Translations under genes and position numbers: made by a program
Part shown: positions 1 through 8,445 of the stretch, piece after piece
Layout: every line of letters starts with the position of its first letter
Numbering within the stretch: position 1 is the first letter of the stretch
Assembly (NCBI GenBank): GCA_001874305.1
Contig: MPCU01000014.1
Coordinates: forward strand, 1 to 64,000
DNA length: 64,000 nucleotides
Reading direction: 5' to 3'
Source of the DNA: Bacteriovorax sp. MedPE-SWde
Lineage (GTDB): Bacteria > Bdellovibrionota > Bacteriovoracia > Bacteriovoracales > Bacteriovoracaceae
Notes under the pieces: generated by a model
Told to the model about the DNA's origin: nothing
What the model saw: the letters and a program-made list of their open reading frames with translations, nothing else
Databases searched by the model: none

Positions 1-40
1 GCTAATATTTATATAGGCTTCAGAATAAAAGGATAACTAT

Positions 41-376
41 ATGAAATTAAATATTATTATAAAATTATTGAGTATCATCTGTATCTTTTCACTATCAACT
101 TCTATTCAGGCAAAGTCTAAGAAGATTGAAAATGAAGCTATGGCCTTTTGTTGGAAGAATAATCAAGGCAAATGGTGGTGTGATGGACCAAAGCAGATAC
201 TTTGGGCACCTGAGAAGTCTCTAAAGAAGGCCATCAAGTCTGTTGGTTGTATCAAATATAAAAGACCAATAGCGTGGGCCGGAAATAATAGAGTCGGCCA
301 ACTCTTTAAATGTGGAAAGAAATTAAGTTCTTACGATAGAGATATTAGAAATAAATACGGAATTAAAAAGAGATAA
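41..376 (+). CDS. Small secreted Trp/Cys-rich protein, copy 1 of a tandem pair
   Basis: No family is recognised. A hydrophobic N-terminus (residues 5-24, ending SIQA) looks like a Sec signal peptide, leaving a mature domain of about 87 residues. The mature part has a WWCDGP motif, four cysteines (FCW, WWCD, VGC, FKCG) that could form two disulfides, and a basic C-terminus (SYDRDIRNKYG). The next gene encodes a protein of exactly the same length with the same spacing of all these motifs, so the two arose by tandem duplication. A GGAT ribosome-binding site sits just before the ATG. Likely periplasmic or secreted; function unknown. Confidence 0.8.
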   Translation: MKLNIIIKLLSIICIFSLSTSIQAKSKKIENEAMAFCWKNNQGKWWCDGPKQILWAPEKSLKKAIKSVGCIKYKRPIAWAGNNRVGQLFKCGKKLSSYDRDIRNKYGIKKR

Positions 377-441
377 CTAATATTTAATATAAATTAATAC
401 TAGTTCATATTATATCAATCATACTCGAATAAAATTTCAGT

Positions 442-777
442 ATGAATATCTTAGGGGTTATAAAATACGTATTGATATCCTGTCTTATCATTTTACCGAC
501 CCAGGTAGCATCGAACACATTTAAGAAAGAATCACCTCCAGAAGCATTGGCCTTTTGCTGGAAGAATAAAGCAAAACTTTGGTGGTGTGATGGGCCAAAC
601 CAAATACTTTGGAATGGAAAAAGCAGCCTAAAACTTGCACTTGTAAAAGTGGGATGCCCCAAACATATTAAGTTTCGACCATGGGCCGGAAATAAGAGAC
701 TAGGTTTTCTCTTTTACTGTGGATCATCACTAAAGAGTTACGATAGAAATATTAGAAAAAGATATGGATTAAAATGA
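442..777 (+). CDS. Small secreted Trp/Cys-rich protein, copy 2 of a tandem pair
   Basis: This is a paralogue of the preceding gene. Both are 111 aa and share AFCWKN, WWCDGP, QILW, WAGN.R.G.LF.CG and SYDR.IR..YG, with the four cysteines at matching places. The signal peptides are different in sequence, so selection appears to act on the mature domain. A 65-nt gap separates the two copies, so they may be co-transcribed. The 3' end overlaps the convergent DTW-domain gene by 9 nt. The start at ATG 442 gives a good signal peptide although the ribosome-binding site is weak. Function unknown; a small disulfide-stabilised periplasmic or extracellular protein is the safest description. Confidence 0.8.
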   Translation: MNILGVIKYVLISCLIILPTQVASNTFKKESPPEALAFCWKNKAKLWWCDGPNQILWNGKSSLKLALVKVGCPKHIKFRPWAGNKRLGFLFYCGSSLKSYDRNIRKRYGLK

Positions 778-1395
778 CTCTTGCTTATCGAGATCAAAGA
801 CACCCTTTCTGCTCATAAGTACCCTTTTAACGAAAACATCAAAGACCTCAAGCATTTGATCCTTTACAACAGAATTGTCCAAGACCTCCAAAGCATTCGC
901 TACCGCTTCGTATGTACATAAGAAATTTTCTCCAGGAGATTTTCTTAGCTGATAATTTGAAGTTCCCACATCAATTAAATGATACTTTGGCATTGCTTTG
1001 AATATATTCTCTCTTTTATGAATCTTCTTAGCTTTAGACCAACTTCCATCAGGAACAACGAGGTGAACAGTCTTTTTCGTCTTAGCGAATTCCCTAATAG
1101 GAAGTGAGTCCTCAGTAGGAAATAAGTAGAGATAGTCAGTATCAGGACAAGAAAAAATATCTTCAGGTATTGGAGAATCAAGAACTCCCCTTTCTATAAT
1201 TTCACAACTAGGAAGAACTAGTGAAGCAAAGTGAGCTGTATTAGAAGTAAGCCATCTTTCTGTATGGTGCATGACAATTGAGACGCGAACGTCACTTTCA
1301 ACTGTTTTTATGTGCTCACAAAAGCACCAATGGGTATTGATACGACAGCGCGGGCATCTATGTGCAAGTGTCGCTCTTCGTTTATTCTTTGCCAT
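769..1395 (-). CDS. DTW-domain protein, probable tRNA-uridine aminocarboxypropyltransferase
   Basis: DTW-domain enzymes (TapT/YfiP, DTWD1/2) transfer the 3-amino-3-carboxypropyl group of SAM to uridine in tRNA, forming acp3U. Seen here: an N-terminal zinc-knuckle-like pattern (CPRCRINTHWCFC, residues 14-26), MHHTER following it, and the diagnostic DGSW motif near residue 116 (DGSWSKAKK; many members have DGTW). The 208-aa length is usual for bacterial members. It is cytoplasmic. It is preceded by a 57-aa minus-strand ORF ending 5 nt upstream, suggesting one transcript, and its end overlaps the convergent small secreted gene. Confidence 0.85.
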   Translation of the reverse strand: MAKNKRRATLAHRCPRCRINTHWCFCEHIKTVESDVRVSIVMHHTERWLTSNTAHFASLVLPSCEIIERGVLDSPIPEDIFSCPDTDYLYLFPTEDSLPIREFAKTKKTVHLVVPDGSWSKAKKIHKRENIFKAMPKYHLIDVGTSNYQLRKSPGENFLCTYEAVANALEVLDNSVVKDQMLEVFDVFVKRVLMSRKGVFDLDKQESF

Positions 1396-1400
1396 TATTC

Positions 1401-1574
1401 TTAGTGAATATTTTCGATTGTTTCTTGGTCTTCAACAGGCTCATCGATATCTATAATCGAGCTTAAAAAGTCACCATCAAAGCGAGCATTTAAAATAGAC
1501 ATTGGACCTAGAACTGACTCAAGGTCTTCAAGTTGCTCTTTTGTTGAATTTTGAGGATTGTTTTGATTTTCCAT
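1401..1574 (-). CDS. Small acidic hypothetical protein (57 aa) upstream of the DTW gene
   Basis: This ORF is below the cutoff of the supplied track. It reads MENQNNPQNSTKEQL... to ...QETIENIH-stop, 57 residues, strongly acidic, with a predicted helical segment (KEQLEDLESVLGP) and no signal peptide or membrane segment. It ends 5 nt before the ATG of the DTW-domain gene, which is typical operon spacing here. Its base composition and codon use match its neighbours. It may be an operon partner or regulator, but no family is recognised. The Shine-Dalgarno is weak, so the start is less certain than the reading frame. Confidence 0.55.
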   Translation of the reverse strand: MENQNNPQNSTKEQLEDLESVLGPMSILNARFDGDFLSSIIDIDEPVEDQETIENIH

Positions 1575-1717
1575 AACTATTTCTACCCAATTTTTGAGTT
1601 TAATTCAACAAAACTGTCAGTTTTACTCACTTAGGCCGCTTTACGCATAGCCCTTGCTCTTTTAGGCCTAAAGTTCCATTATCACTAAGTTTTATTTTCA
1701 AGAAGAGGATATATTTA

Positions 1718-2944
1718 ATGAAATTTCTTATACTTATGTTACTTACAGCAAGTTCAATGGCCACGGTATGGCAAACTCAAAGGGACTGGACATGGCAAGA
1801 TGAAGAAGATTACGCAGAGTGGATGCAGTCTTCAGCTACAAATAAAGACATGTTCGTATCAAAAACAAGTAAGTGGTACGGGATATCTGCAGATTGTGCA
1901 GATGCAAGTTACGGTCTAAGAATTATCTACTCATATGAAAATGGACTCCCATTTGCGATTAGAAACCCAAGTGGTTCACGTGGAAAGAATGCCACAATTT
2001 CTAATGATACTAATCGTTTTGATCGCCACGGTAGCGACGTAAAGAAAGTTATAGCATTCATCAACTATATAGGATTATCTGTTGGAACTGAAAACCTCAG
2101 CTACAACGACACTTATCCAACGGCCATATCGTCAATCAATCCAGGTACTCTTTATACATATAAAATTAAATCGAGAAATGGATACGTAAGACATAGCTAT
2201 AATATTAAGGATATTTCAGCGATTGGAACATTTCGTCTTATCTACGCAACTCAAGCAATAAAACGTGAGAAGCTTCCTTTAAGAGACACATGGGATAAGA
2301 CCTTTGTTAATCTTCCTCACGGTGTTTGGGGCTTTAAGAGATTTATCTGGCCTGGATATCATCTCAAGAAAATGTCAGAGTATCCAAGTGAGTGGAATGC
2401 CTCTAAAGAGCAATTTTCACTAGTTTCAAAGCAAGGTAAGAAATTCTTTAACCATGTTCAAAAGACACTAAGTACTTCCACAGAGCTTCCAGAAGATAAA
2501 TTAAATAGAATGTTTAATGGTCTTTGTGATGAGGCAGTTTCAAGAATTAAGTATGTTGCTCAAGGGGTAAAGTTTAAAGAATCAAAAAGAAATAAATGTA
2601 TGAACTATACAGACTATGACATTTACTCAACTCCTGCCAGAGACAAAGCATTAAAAGGTGCATTCACAAACTTAAAAACACTTCTTCTTGAAGTTGATCA
2701 ATTAGCAGGTAGTACAAAGTTTGAATTAGCTAGAAGTATTTTTGATAGTCAAAGAACACAGAGTGATAAAGATGACCTTTTAAAACTTTGTGCTATTTCA
2801 TATAAGGCCAATACATCAATTGATCTTGGGGAACTTTGGGATAGACTTTCTGCAGGAAAGTTATCATCTCATCCAAACGATATTCTCGAAGTTCGTTGGG
2901 GAGAAAAGACTACACCAAAGACCAAGTGTAAGCGCTGGTACTAA
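1718..2944 (+). CDS. Secreted protein with candidate Cys-His hydrolase site
   Basis: Residues 1-15 (MKFLILMLLTASSMA) form a signal peptide and the start has an AGAGGA ribosome-binding site. The mature protein is about 390 aa and Trp-rich at its N-terminus. The segment WYGISADCADASYG places Cys60 at the head of a helix, as in NlpC/P60, papain and transglutaminase-like folds. About 100 residues later YVRHSYNI supplies His159 on a likely strand, the usual order of nucleophile then base. This fold assignment is inference from motif order only. The C-terminal half is helical, with cysteines near the end. It has its own downstream hairpin and appears monocistronic. Likely periplasmic or exported; substrate unknown. 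Confidence 0.75.
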   Translation: MKFLILMLLTASSMATVWQTQRDWTWQDEEDYAEWMQSSATNKDMFVSKTSKWYGISADCADASYGLRIIYSYENGLPFAIRNPSGSRGKNATISNDTNRFDRHGSDVKKVIAFINYIGLSVGTENLSYNDTYPTAISSINPGTLYTYKIKSRNGYVRHSYNIKDISAIGTFRLIYATQAIKREKLPLRDTWDKTFVNLPHGVWGFKRFIWPGYHLKKMSEYPSEWNASKEQFSLVSKQGKKFFNHVQKTLSTSTELPEDKLNRMFNGLCDEAVSRIKYVAQGVKFKESKRNKCMNYTDYDIYSTPARDKALKGAFTNLKTLLLEVDQLAGSTKFELARSIFDSQRTQSDKDDLLKLCAISYKANTSIDLGELWDRLSAGKLSSHPNDILEVRWGEKTTPKTKCKRWY

Positions 2945-2952
2945 AATAAGGC

Positions 2953-2981
2953 ACTTAGGTCATCGCTATTATGGCCTAAGT
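2953..2981 (+). terminator. Hairpin downstream of the secreted Cys-His protein
   Basis: ACTTAGGTCAT pairs with ATGGCCTAAGT: 11 pairs including one G-U, with a 7-nt loop. It starts 8 nt after the stop codon. The tract following it is only moderately T-rich, so termination strength is uncertain. Confidence 0.6.
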
Positions 2982-3051
2982 ATCTGATTCTACGTTTTTC
3001 AACCCCCTACTTTTCAGTTCAAGCTTATAATGAATAAAGACGATAAGCTTT

Positions 3052-4911
3052 ATGATGAAAAGACTAATTACAACTCTCCTATTCATATCATCCGTATATG
3101 CCGAACAAGACCAAGGCTCGGCATCTAATCGTTATCTCAAAGAGATAATTGATGAGAACCCATCTCTTTCAAGAGCTATGGAAATTGATGAAGTAAACAC
3201 TATCTACAAGAGTTGTTTTGATCATTATCATAATGGTGGTAATGGCTCTATTAGTGGAAATAAACTCATGGGATGCCTTTGGGAAGGAGACACGGCCGCA
3301 GGAATTAGTGGTGTCTCTCAAAATGAAGATTTGGCCAAACAAGTTACTGCGGTAATGGAAACAGATGCAAAAGGAAAAGAAGTAAATAGCATTAGATATC
3401 AGCAGTCGGTTAAAGTTCAAAAGAAAGTTTCTCCAGGCCTAAAAGCACTTCAAGAATATTATGAGAAACAACTCAATGAAGCTCTCTATGGCAAGGCCAC
3501 TAACAATAAGAACAAATTAATTAAAACAGAAAAGACTGTTGATCAAAAAGTATTCTTTGAGTTACACAAAAGTCAGCTTGGTAAGAATATCATTGCAGCT
3601 CTATCTTCTTACTGTATTGAAGCAGAGAACCTTCAGGGTGAATTTCCAATAATTAATAAAGAAAATAAAGATCAAATAAGAAAGAGTAATCTAAAAAACT
3701 TGAATGAACTTACTGCTTCAGGTGAGACACTCTCCGCTTCAGCAAATTGGAATGTATGTATTCAAAATATTCAATATATTTGTCATCAACCAACTAGCTT
3801 AAAAACTAGAGATGAAGCAGGACAAGAGGTTGGCTCGAGCAATCAATTTTCAAAAGATAAATTAATAGATACTTGTGAAACTGAACTACCAAAAAAGTAT
3901 CAGAAAGACTGTACCGACATTATAGAATACTCTCAAACAAGAGCATGTGTTGTTACACAATACATAGATGAAGCAAGAAGAAACCTTCAGGTTGTAGACA
4001 GCACTATTGAAGGATATGACAAACTCAAGGCAACCAATAGAAACCCTGCAAATATTAGTTTCTATAGTACATCTCAAAAGGAAAAGACTATAGATGACCT
4101 TACTTCAATTACCTCAAAAGAGGTTCTCGACTCTGGTCTCGCAAAAGGAAATCAAGAACAGTTAGCACAAATTGAAGAATGTATAAAAACCAAAGACAAA
4201 GAGCTTTGCTCACAGTTCTTAGATTCAAACAAAGAAGAAAGTTATGCTGTGTTGGCGGAATTTAAATTGAAGCAAGAAGCGGCATTAGCAAAGCTTGAGG
4301 GCATTGAGAAAGACGATGTAGAAACAATCAAAGAGCTTCTTTTAGAAGAAGGGTACTCAGAAGAAGATGCTCAGGAGATGGCCTCTGTTGAAGACATTAA
4401 ACAGCAAATTGAAGAAAAATATAAGGCCAAGAAAGATGCCCTTCTAAGAAATATGGCAAATGAGTTAGATAAGCATACTATTGCAGGAAAAGAGATGGAC
4501 CTATCAAATGACTCTACAGATCTCAAAATGCTAAAAAAGATAGAAGCAGAACTTAAAGGAAAAACCCAAGAGTTTGCCGAGCTTGTCCACTTCAATAATA
4601 TTGTTTCAGGTTATCTAGATACAACAACTGGCGAAGGTGATGATGCACAAAAATCTTCAAATACCGCATCTCTTCAACGAGAACTAGATTCCAACCTATT
4701 TACAGATGCGAACCTAAAAGAGGCCAAAGAATTTGAATTAAAGAATAATCAGCAAACTGATTACGATAGTTACGTCAGTAATACCCTAAGTAAAACTGGA
4801 GTTAATCTTGATCCAGGCTCAACAACAGATGCCGACACAACGGCCATCGATATCAAAGATATCAATACTCACATCCTTAACTACTTTAAAACAAAGAAAG
4901 ATTCACCTTAG
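3052..4911 (+). CDS. Large secreted, mostly helical protein of unknown family
   Basis: MMKRLITTLLFISSVYA is a signal peptide; either of two adjacent ATGs could start translation. The 600-residue mature protein is charged, rich in Glu, Lys, Gln and Asn, and probably largely alpha-helical with coiled-coil stretches (roughly residues 380-520). About nine cysteines lie mainly between residues 180 and 390 (for example SSYCIEAENL, NVCIQNIQYICH, RACVVTQYI), spaced as if they form disulfides in the periplasm. No enzyme motif is visible. It follows a hairpin ending the previous gene and precedes an independently promoted acyl-CoA dehydrogenase. No homologue is recognised. Confidence 0.75.
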   Translation: MMKRLITTLLFISSVYAEQDQGSASNRYLKEIIDENPSLSRAMEIDEVNTIYKSCFDHYHNGGNGSISGNKLMGCLWEGDTAAGISGVSQNEDLAKQVTAVMETDAKGKEVNSIRYQQSVKVQKKVSPGLKALQEYYEKQLNEALYGKATNNKNKLIKTEKTVDQKVFFELHKSQLGKNIIAALSSYCIEAENLQGEFPIINKENKDQIRKSNLKNLNELTASGETLSASANWNVCIQNIQYICHQPTSLKTRDEAGQEVGSSNQFSKDKLIDTCETELPKKYQKDCTDIIEYSQTRACVVTQYIDEARRNLQVVDSTIEGYDKLKATNRNPANISFYSTSQKEKTIDDLTSITSKEVLDSGLAKGNQEQLAQIEECIKTKDKELCSQFLDSNKEESYAVLAEFKLKQEAALAKLEGIEKDDVETIKELLLEEGYSEEDAQEMASVEDIKQQIEEKYKAKKDALLRNMANELDKHTIAGKEMDLSNDSTDLKMLKKIEAELKGKTQEFAELVHFNNIVSGYLDTTTGEGDDAQKSSNTASLQRELDSNLFTDANLKEAKEFELKNNQQTDYDSYVSNTLSKTGVNLDPGSTTDADTTAIDIKDINTHILNYFKTKKDSP

Positions 4912-4919
4912 AAATTTAG

Positions 4920-4949
4920 TTGACCAGCGGTCAAGCATGCTCTTATAAT
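4920..4949 (+). promoter_or_regulatory. Promoter with palindromic operator for the acyl-CoA dehydrogenase
   Basis: A perfect palindrome TTGACC-AGC-GGTCAA (4920-4934) contains the -35 hexamer TTGACC. TATAAT lies at 4944-4949 with an 18-nt spacer. The gene start is 28 nt further on, behind AAAGGAG. TGACC..GGTCA palindromes are typical of TetR-family regulators of fatty-acid or acyl-CoA catabolism. A repressor bound here would cover the -35 element. Confidence 0.65.
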
Positions 4950-4977
4950 AGATTAAAATATCTATAAAGGAGTATAT

Positions 4978-6735
4978 ATGAACTATTTTTCTGATGATAA
5001 AGAATGGCCGTGGCTATTGGACAATGCAATAGACTGGGACCGAATAATTCCTCTCTACTACCCTAAGTTTCCAACGGAAGATGGTTTTCAAAATAAAGAC
5101 GAAATAATTGATTTTATAAAAGAGCTACTTACACAAACTGGCGCTTGGACTTCAACAGCTGTTTTAGAAAGGGCCGCGGCACTAGATAAAATCGGTGCAG
5201 GAAAAGTAGAAAATGGAATAACAATTCCAAGTGACGAATTAGCTGCGTTCTATAAAGAAGCTGCAGAACTACAAGTGTTTGGGCTCCCTGTTCCACAAGA
5301 CGTTGGTGGTCTAGGACTACCACTTGGTCCATTGATGATTGTACTCTCTCAATTAGCTAGAGCATGTATGTCTTCTTGTACACAGTTTGCATTCTTTACT
5401 TCAATGGCAGATATGGTTCATCGCTATTGTGATGATGAAACACAACAAAGAATTATTCCTCAAATTTGTGCCGGAACAATGAGTGGATCAATGTGTCTTA
5501 CTGAACCTGGTTGTGGCTCAGACCTTGGAATGATTAAGACTTCTGCAACACCAACAGATGATGGAAAGTATCTACTCAATGGTGCAAAAATATTTATCAC
5601 AAACGGTGGTGGCGGACTTGGATTCGTTCTTGCCAGAATAAAAGATGCACCAGAGGGACTTGCTGGAATATCAATGTTCCTTTGTGAGCAAAATATTGGT
5701 GGAGACAAGCTTAATTACCGTGTCACTAAGAATGAAGAAAAAATGGGTATGCACGGATCATTTACTACAGAGGTAGTCTACGAAAACTCAACAGCAACAC
5801 TTGTTGGTGAGCAAGGAAAAGGCTTTAAGTATATGCTTCACCTCATGAATGAAGCACGTATTGCTGTTGGAATGCAAGCACTTGGAGGAATTGAGGGGTG
5901 TCTTGATTACGCTCTTAAATACGCAACAGAGAGAGAGCAGTTTGGTAGACCACTAACAGAGCTTCCTCTTATGAAGAGAAACCTAAGTGACTTTACGACT
6001 GAAAGAGATGCTATTAGAGCACTAATGGTTGATACTGTTTCTCACTTTGATATTTATCAAAATCTCGATAAGAAGAAATCTCACACTGGTGAACTTAATA
6101 AGAAAGAAACAAAGATGCATGATGAAGCATGGATTTGGACGAGAAAGAGAACTCCCCTAGTTAAATACTATGCGTGCGAGGCCTATACTCATCTAAGTCA
6201 ACGTGCAATTCAAGTTCTTGGTGGTTACGGTTACATGGAAGAATATCCTGTTGAAAGATATCACAGAGATAGCTTTGGACCTCTTCTCTATGAAGGAACA
6301 AGTCAAATTCAAGCACTCATGGCATTAAAAGATGTTGTGAAGTATGCAGCGAAAGATCCAAAGAAATTCTTCTCAAGTGTTTTCGCCAAACACCCTACTG
6401 CAAACTTTGTTAGTGCCGACCACTTTAGTGTTAAAGAGTTTAATAAGATTCAATATAAGTTTAAAAAGAATACGATCAAGTTACTTATGAAGTGCTTAAG
6501 GCCAGAGAGTATTGGGGATATCTTTAACCCTAAGGCCTGGACAGCAGAATCAAATATTGAAGAATTAATGACTCATGCTGAAACACTTTGTCAGGCACTC
6601 TCGTATATGGAAACTTTAAGAGTCCTTGCGATTCACTCAGAACAAGACGAGTCACGTCTGGATCTATTTAAGCGTTACGAAATCCTTGTGAGACCACGTC
6701 TGGAAATGATTTATACAGATTGGTCCATTAGATAA
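4978..6735 (+). CDS. Acyl-CoA dehydrogenase (long FadE/DmdC-like type)
   Basis: A FAD-dependent acyl-CoA dehydrogenase catalysing alpha,beta-dehydrogenation of acyl-CoA thioesters in beta-oxidation or a related pathway. Signatures seen: MCLTEPGCGSD and ITNGG in the middle domain (FAD/substrate binding), REQFGRPL, and GGYGYMEEYPVERYHRD followed by LYEGTSQIQAL, where the Glu of YEGT is the expected catalytic base in the long subfamily. At 585 aa it is about 200 residues longer than classical ACADs, matching the FadE5/DmdC-like group with a C-terminal extra domain. Cytoplasmic. It has its own promoter/operator and a strong AAAGGAG ribosome-binding site. The true substrate chain length cannot be read from sequence. 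Confidence 0.93.
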   Translation: MNYFSDDKEWPWLLDNAIDWDRIIPLYYPKFPTEDGFQNKDEIIDFIKELLTQTGAWTSTAVLERAAALDKIGAGKVENGITIPSDELAAFYKEAAELQVFGLPVPQDVGGLGLPLGPLMIVLSQLARACMSSCTQFAFFTSMADMVHRYCDDETQQRIIPQICAGTMSGSMCLTEPGCGSDLGMIKTSATPTDDGKYLLNGAKIFITNGGGGLGFVLARIKDAPEGLAGISMFLCEQNIGGDKLNYRVTKNEEKMGMHGSFTTEVVYENSTATLVGEQGKGFKYMLHLMNEARIAVGMQALGGIEGCLDYALKYATEREQFGRPLTELPLMKRNLSDFTTERDAIRALMVDTVSHFDIYQNLDKKKSHTGELNKKETKMHDEAWIWTRKRTPLVKYYACEAYTHLSQRAIQVLGGYGYMEEYPVERYHRDSFGPLLYEGTSQIQALMALKDVVKYAAKDPKKFFSSVFAKHPTANFVSADHFSVKEFNKIQYKFKKNTIKLLMKCLRPESIGDIFNPKAWTAESNIEELMTHAETLCQALSYMETLRVLAIHSEQDESRLDLFKRYEILVRPRLEMIYTDWSIR

Positions 6736-6749
6736 ATTACTGTGTTTAG

Positions 6750-6777
6750 TTGCTGGGAGAGACATCTCTCTCAGCAA
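6750..6777. terminator. Bidirectional terminator hairpin between convergent genes
   Basis: TTGCTGGGAGAGA pairs with TCTCTCTCAGCAA over 13 positions (one G-U) around a very short centre. It lies between the plus-strand acyl-CoA dehydrogenase and the minus-strand lipoprotein that ends 5 nt further on. Confidence 0.7.
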
Positions 6778-6781
6778 TTAT

Positions 6782-7483
6782 TCAAAGTGCTAGATTAGTT
6801 AACCTTCTTTGGAATTTTGAAGTTGTCACTTCTGTAGAATTAGAATTCGTTGGATTACAAAGTTTCTCTTGAACTCTTTCTTTAATATAGCCATAGCTTG
6901 AACTGCTACTACTTAATTCAACTGTATAAGTAATCTTCTCTTGTAAGATATATTCATCTTCACCTGCGATTCTCTCACCATTGGAAACAAAATACTTCCC
7001 TTTATCCGCAAAAGTAATCGTTCTTACCGTTGTTGGTGAATCATAAGCAATTATTCCAATATCCCTTGAATTTAAAACTTGATCACATGCAGAGCTTAAT
7101 AAACCGTCCGTATCAGTTTGTACTAAGCTTTCTTGGATATACATTGTTGTATTCTGATAAGGTATAAATAGTAAACTAGAACCCGCGCCAGGAGCGAATG
7201 AAGCCAAGAAACGAGAAGATCTTTCATCAGTTGAACAACCTTTATCTGTTAAATTAAAGTCAATATATCGAGGCCTAGTCGCACTTTGCAACTTAATTCT
7301 CTTAGACCTTAAGGCATTACAAATAGATCGCGCTTGACTAACCTGCTCTGGAGTTAGAACATGACTAATTTCCATATTTTGACCAGGACCAACAAACTCA
7401 CCGGCCGGTGACCTGGAAAAATCATTTCCACACGAGGTTAACAAAAGTATAATAAATAAAATCCACAATCTTTTCATCCTCAT
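6782..7483 (-). CDS. Predicted lipoprotein of unknown function
   Basis: The N-terminus MRMKRLWILFIILLLTSCGND is a type II signal peptide with lipobox LTSC, so the mature protein would be lipidated at Cys18 and membrane anchored in the periplasm or at the outer membrane. The remaining 215 residues carry four further cysteines and a Ser-rich stretch (ELSSSSSSYGY) before a basic C-terminus. Secondary structure seems beta-rich. No conserved domain is recognised. It is monocistronic, divergent from mnmD, and shares a hairpin terminator with the acyl-CoA dehydrogenase. Confidence 0.75.
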   Translation of the reverse strand: MRMKRLWILFIILLLTSCGNDFSRSPAGEFVGPGQNMEISHVLTPEQVSQARSICNALRSKRIKLQSATRPRYIDFNLTDKGCSTDERSSRFLASFAPGAGSSLLFIPYQNTTMYIQESLVQTDTDGLLSSACDQVLNSRDIGIIAYDSPTTVRTITFADKGKYFVSNGERIAGEDEYILQEKITYTVELSSSSSSYGYIKERVQEKLCNPTNSNSTEVTTSKFQRRLTNLAL

Positions 7484-7552
7484 TCTAATCGGAGAATTTT
7501 AGTCAAACCTTAAGTACTTTACCTTTTTACTTTGTCACTGTATTAGTTATGA

Positions 7553-8347
7553 ATGGACATTAAAGGAAGCTTAGCGACATATAAGATTGTAAAAACTGAA
7601 GATGGAAGTGTTACCGCACATTCAGGCCTTTTCGATGAAAACTGCCACTCTACCTCAGGAGCATGGGATGAAACCCTCTACAATTATATAAGTGGCTGTA
7701 ATGTAATAGAAAAGATTAGAAAACAAAGTAAGCTTACAATACTTGAAGTCGGCTTTGGTGTCGGCCTTGGTGTCTATGTAACACTTAAAGAAATTATAAA
7801 AGACAATCCGGACAACCTCAAAAAACTTCTTTTTATTTCCACTGAAATTGATCGTGACTTCGCTTACTGGGCACTTACTGAATCAGACTTCGCCAAGGAG
7901 TTTTGTATTGCTCCAAACGATATACAAGTAATCAATGGTCACTTTCATGTAACAATACAAGGAGCAAAGCTTATCGTATTAGTTGGCGATGCCAGAGAAA
8001 CGATAAGAGATCTAAAAGAATATCCTCTACTCGATTGTATTTATCAGGACGCCTTTTCTCCGCAAAAAAATCCAACTTTATGGGCCATTGAATGGTTCAG
8101 GGATCTGCGTAGCTTTAGTTCTAACAAAGTAATTATGTCCACATATAGTTCGGCCATGAGGGTCAAGAAAGCGATGGTCAACGGTGGATTCTTCGTCTCA
8201 AACAGACAAGGCTTTGGCAGAAAGAGAACATGCACACAGGCCTTTGCAGTAGCACCAAAAGACACTGAGTCACTAAAGCTCCACCAACAAGTCATTAATT
8301 CACAATCAATCCCTATCAGTGACGAAACACACACAAAGACCAAGTAA
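7553..8347 (+). CDS. mnmD: MnmD-type tRNA (mnm5s2U34) methyltransferase
   Basis: SAM-dependent methyltransferase for the last step of 5-methylaminomethyl-2-thiouridine synthesis at tRNA wobble U34. It matches the N-terminal domain of bifunctional MnmC (DUF752): motif I as EVGFGVGLG, the signature QDAFSPQKNPTLW, the STYSSAMRVKKAM segment and the terminal GFGRKR. At 264 aa only the methyltransferase is present; the FAD-dependent oxidase half of MnmC is absent, as in stand-alone MnmD of many bacteria. Cytoplasmic. It is divergent from the lipoprotein gene and lacks a clear Shine-Dalgarno, so a very short leader is possible. Confidence 0.88.
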   Translation: MDIKGSLATYKIVKTEDGSVTAHSGLFDENCHSTSGAWDETLYNYISGCNVIEKIRKQSKLTILEVGFGVGLGVYVTLKEIIKDNPDNLKKLLFISTEIDRDFAYWALTESDFAKEFCIAPNDIQVINGHFHVTIQGAKLIVLVGDARETIRDLKEYPLLDCIYQDAFSPQKNPTLWAIEWFRDLRSFSSNKVIMSTYSSAMRVKKAMVNGGFFVSNRQGFGRKRTCTQAFAVAPKDTESLKLHQQVINSQSIPISDETHTKTK

Positions 8348-8445
8348 ATAGCTAAAGTTAAGACCCTAACTAGCCGATATATCTAAACGAGATATCAGTT
8401 AATAATGTATAATAGAAGTACTGGTCTGTTATCTATAGGGAACTT

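Noticed and set aside
1631-1671. TTAGGCC...GGCCTAA inverted repeat between the 57-aa ORF and the 1718 gene as a terminator
   Set aside because: The 7-bp arms are 27 nt apart and lie upstream of both divergent genes, where no terminator is expected.
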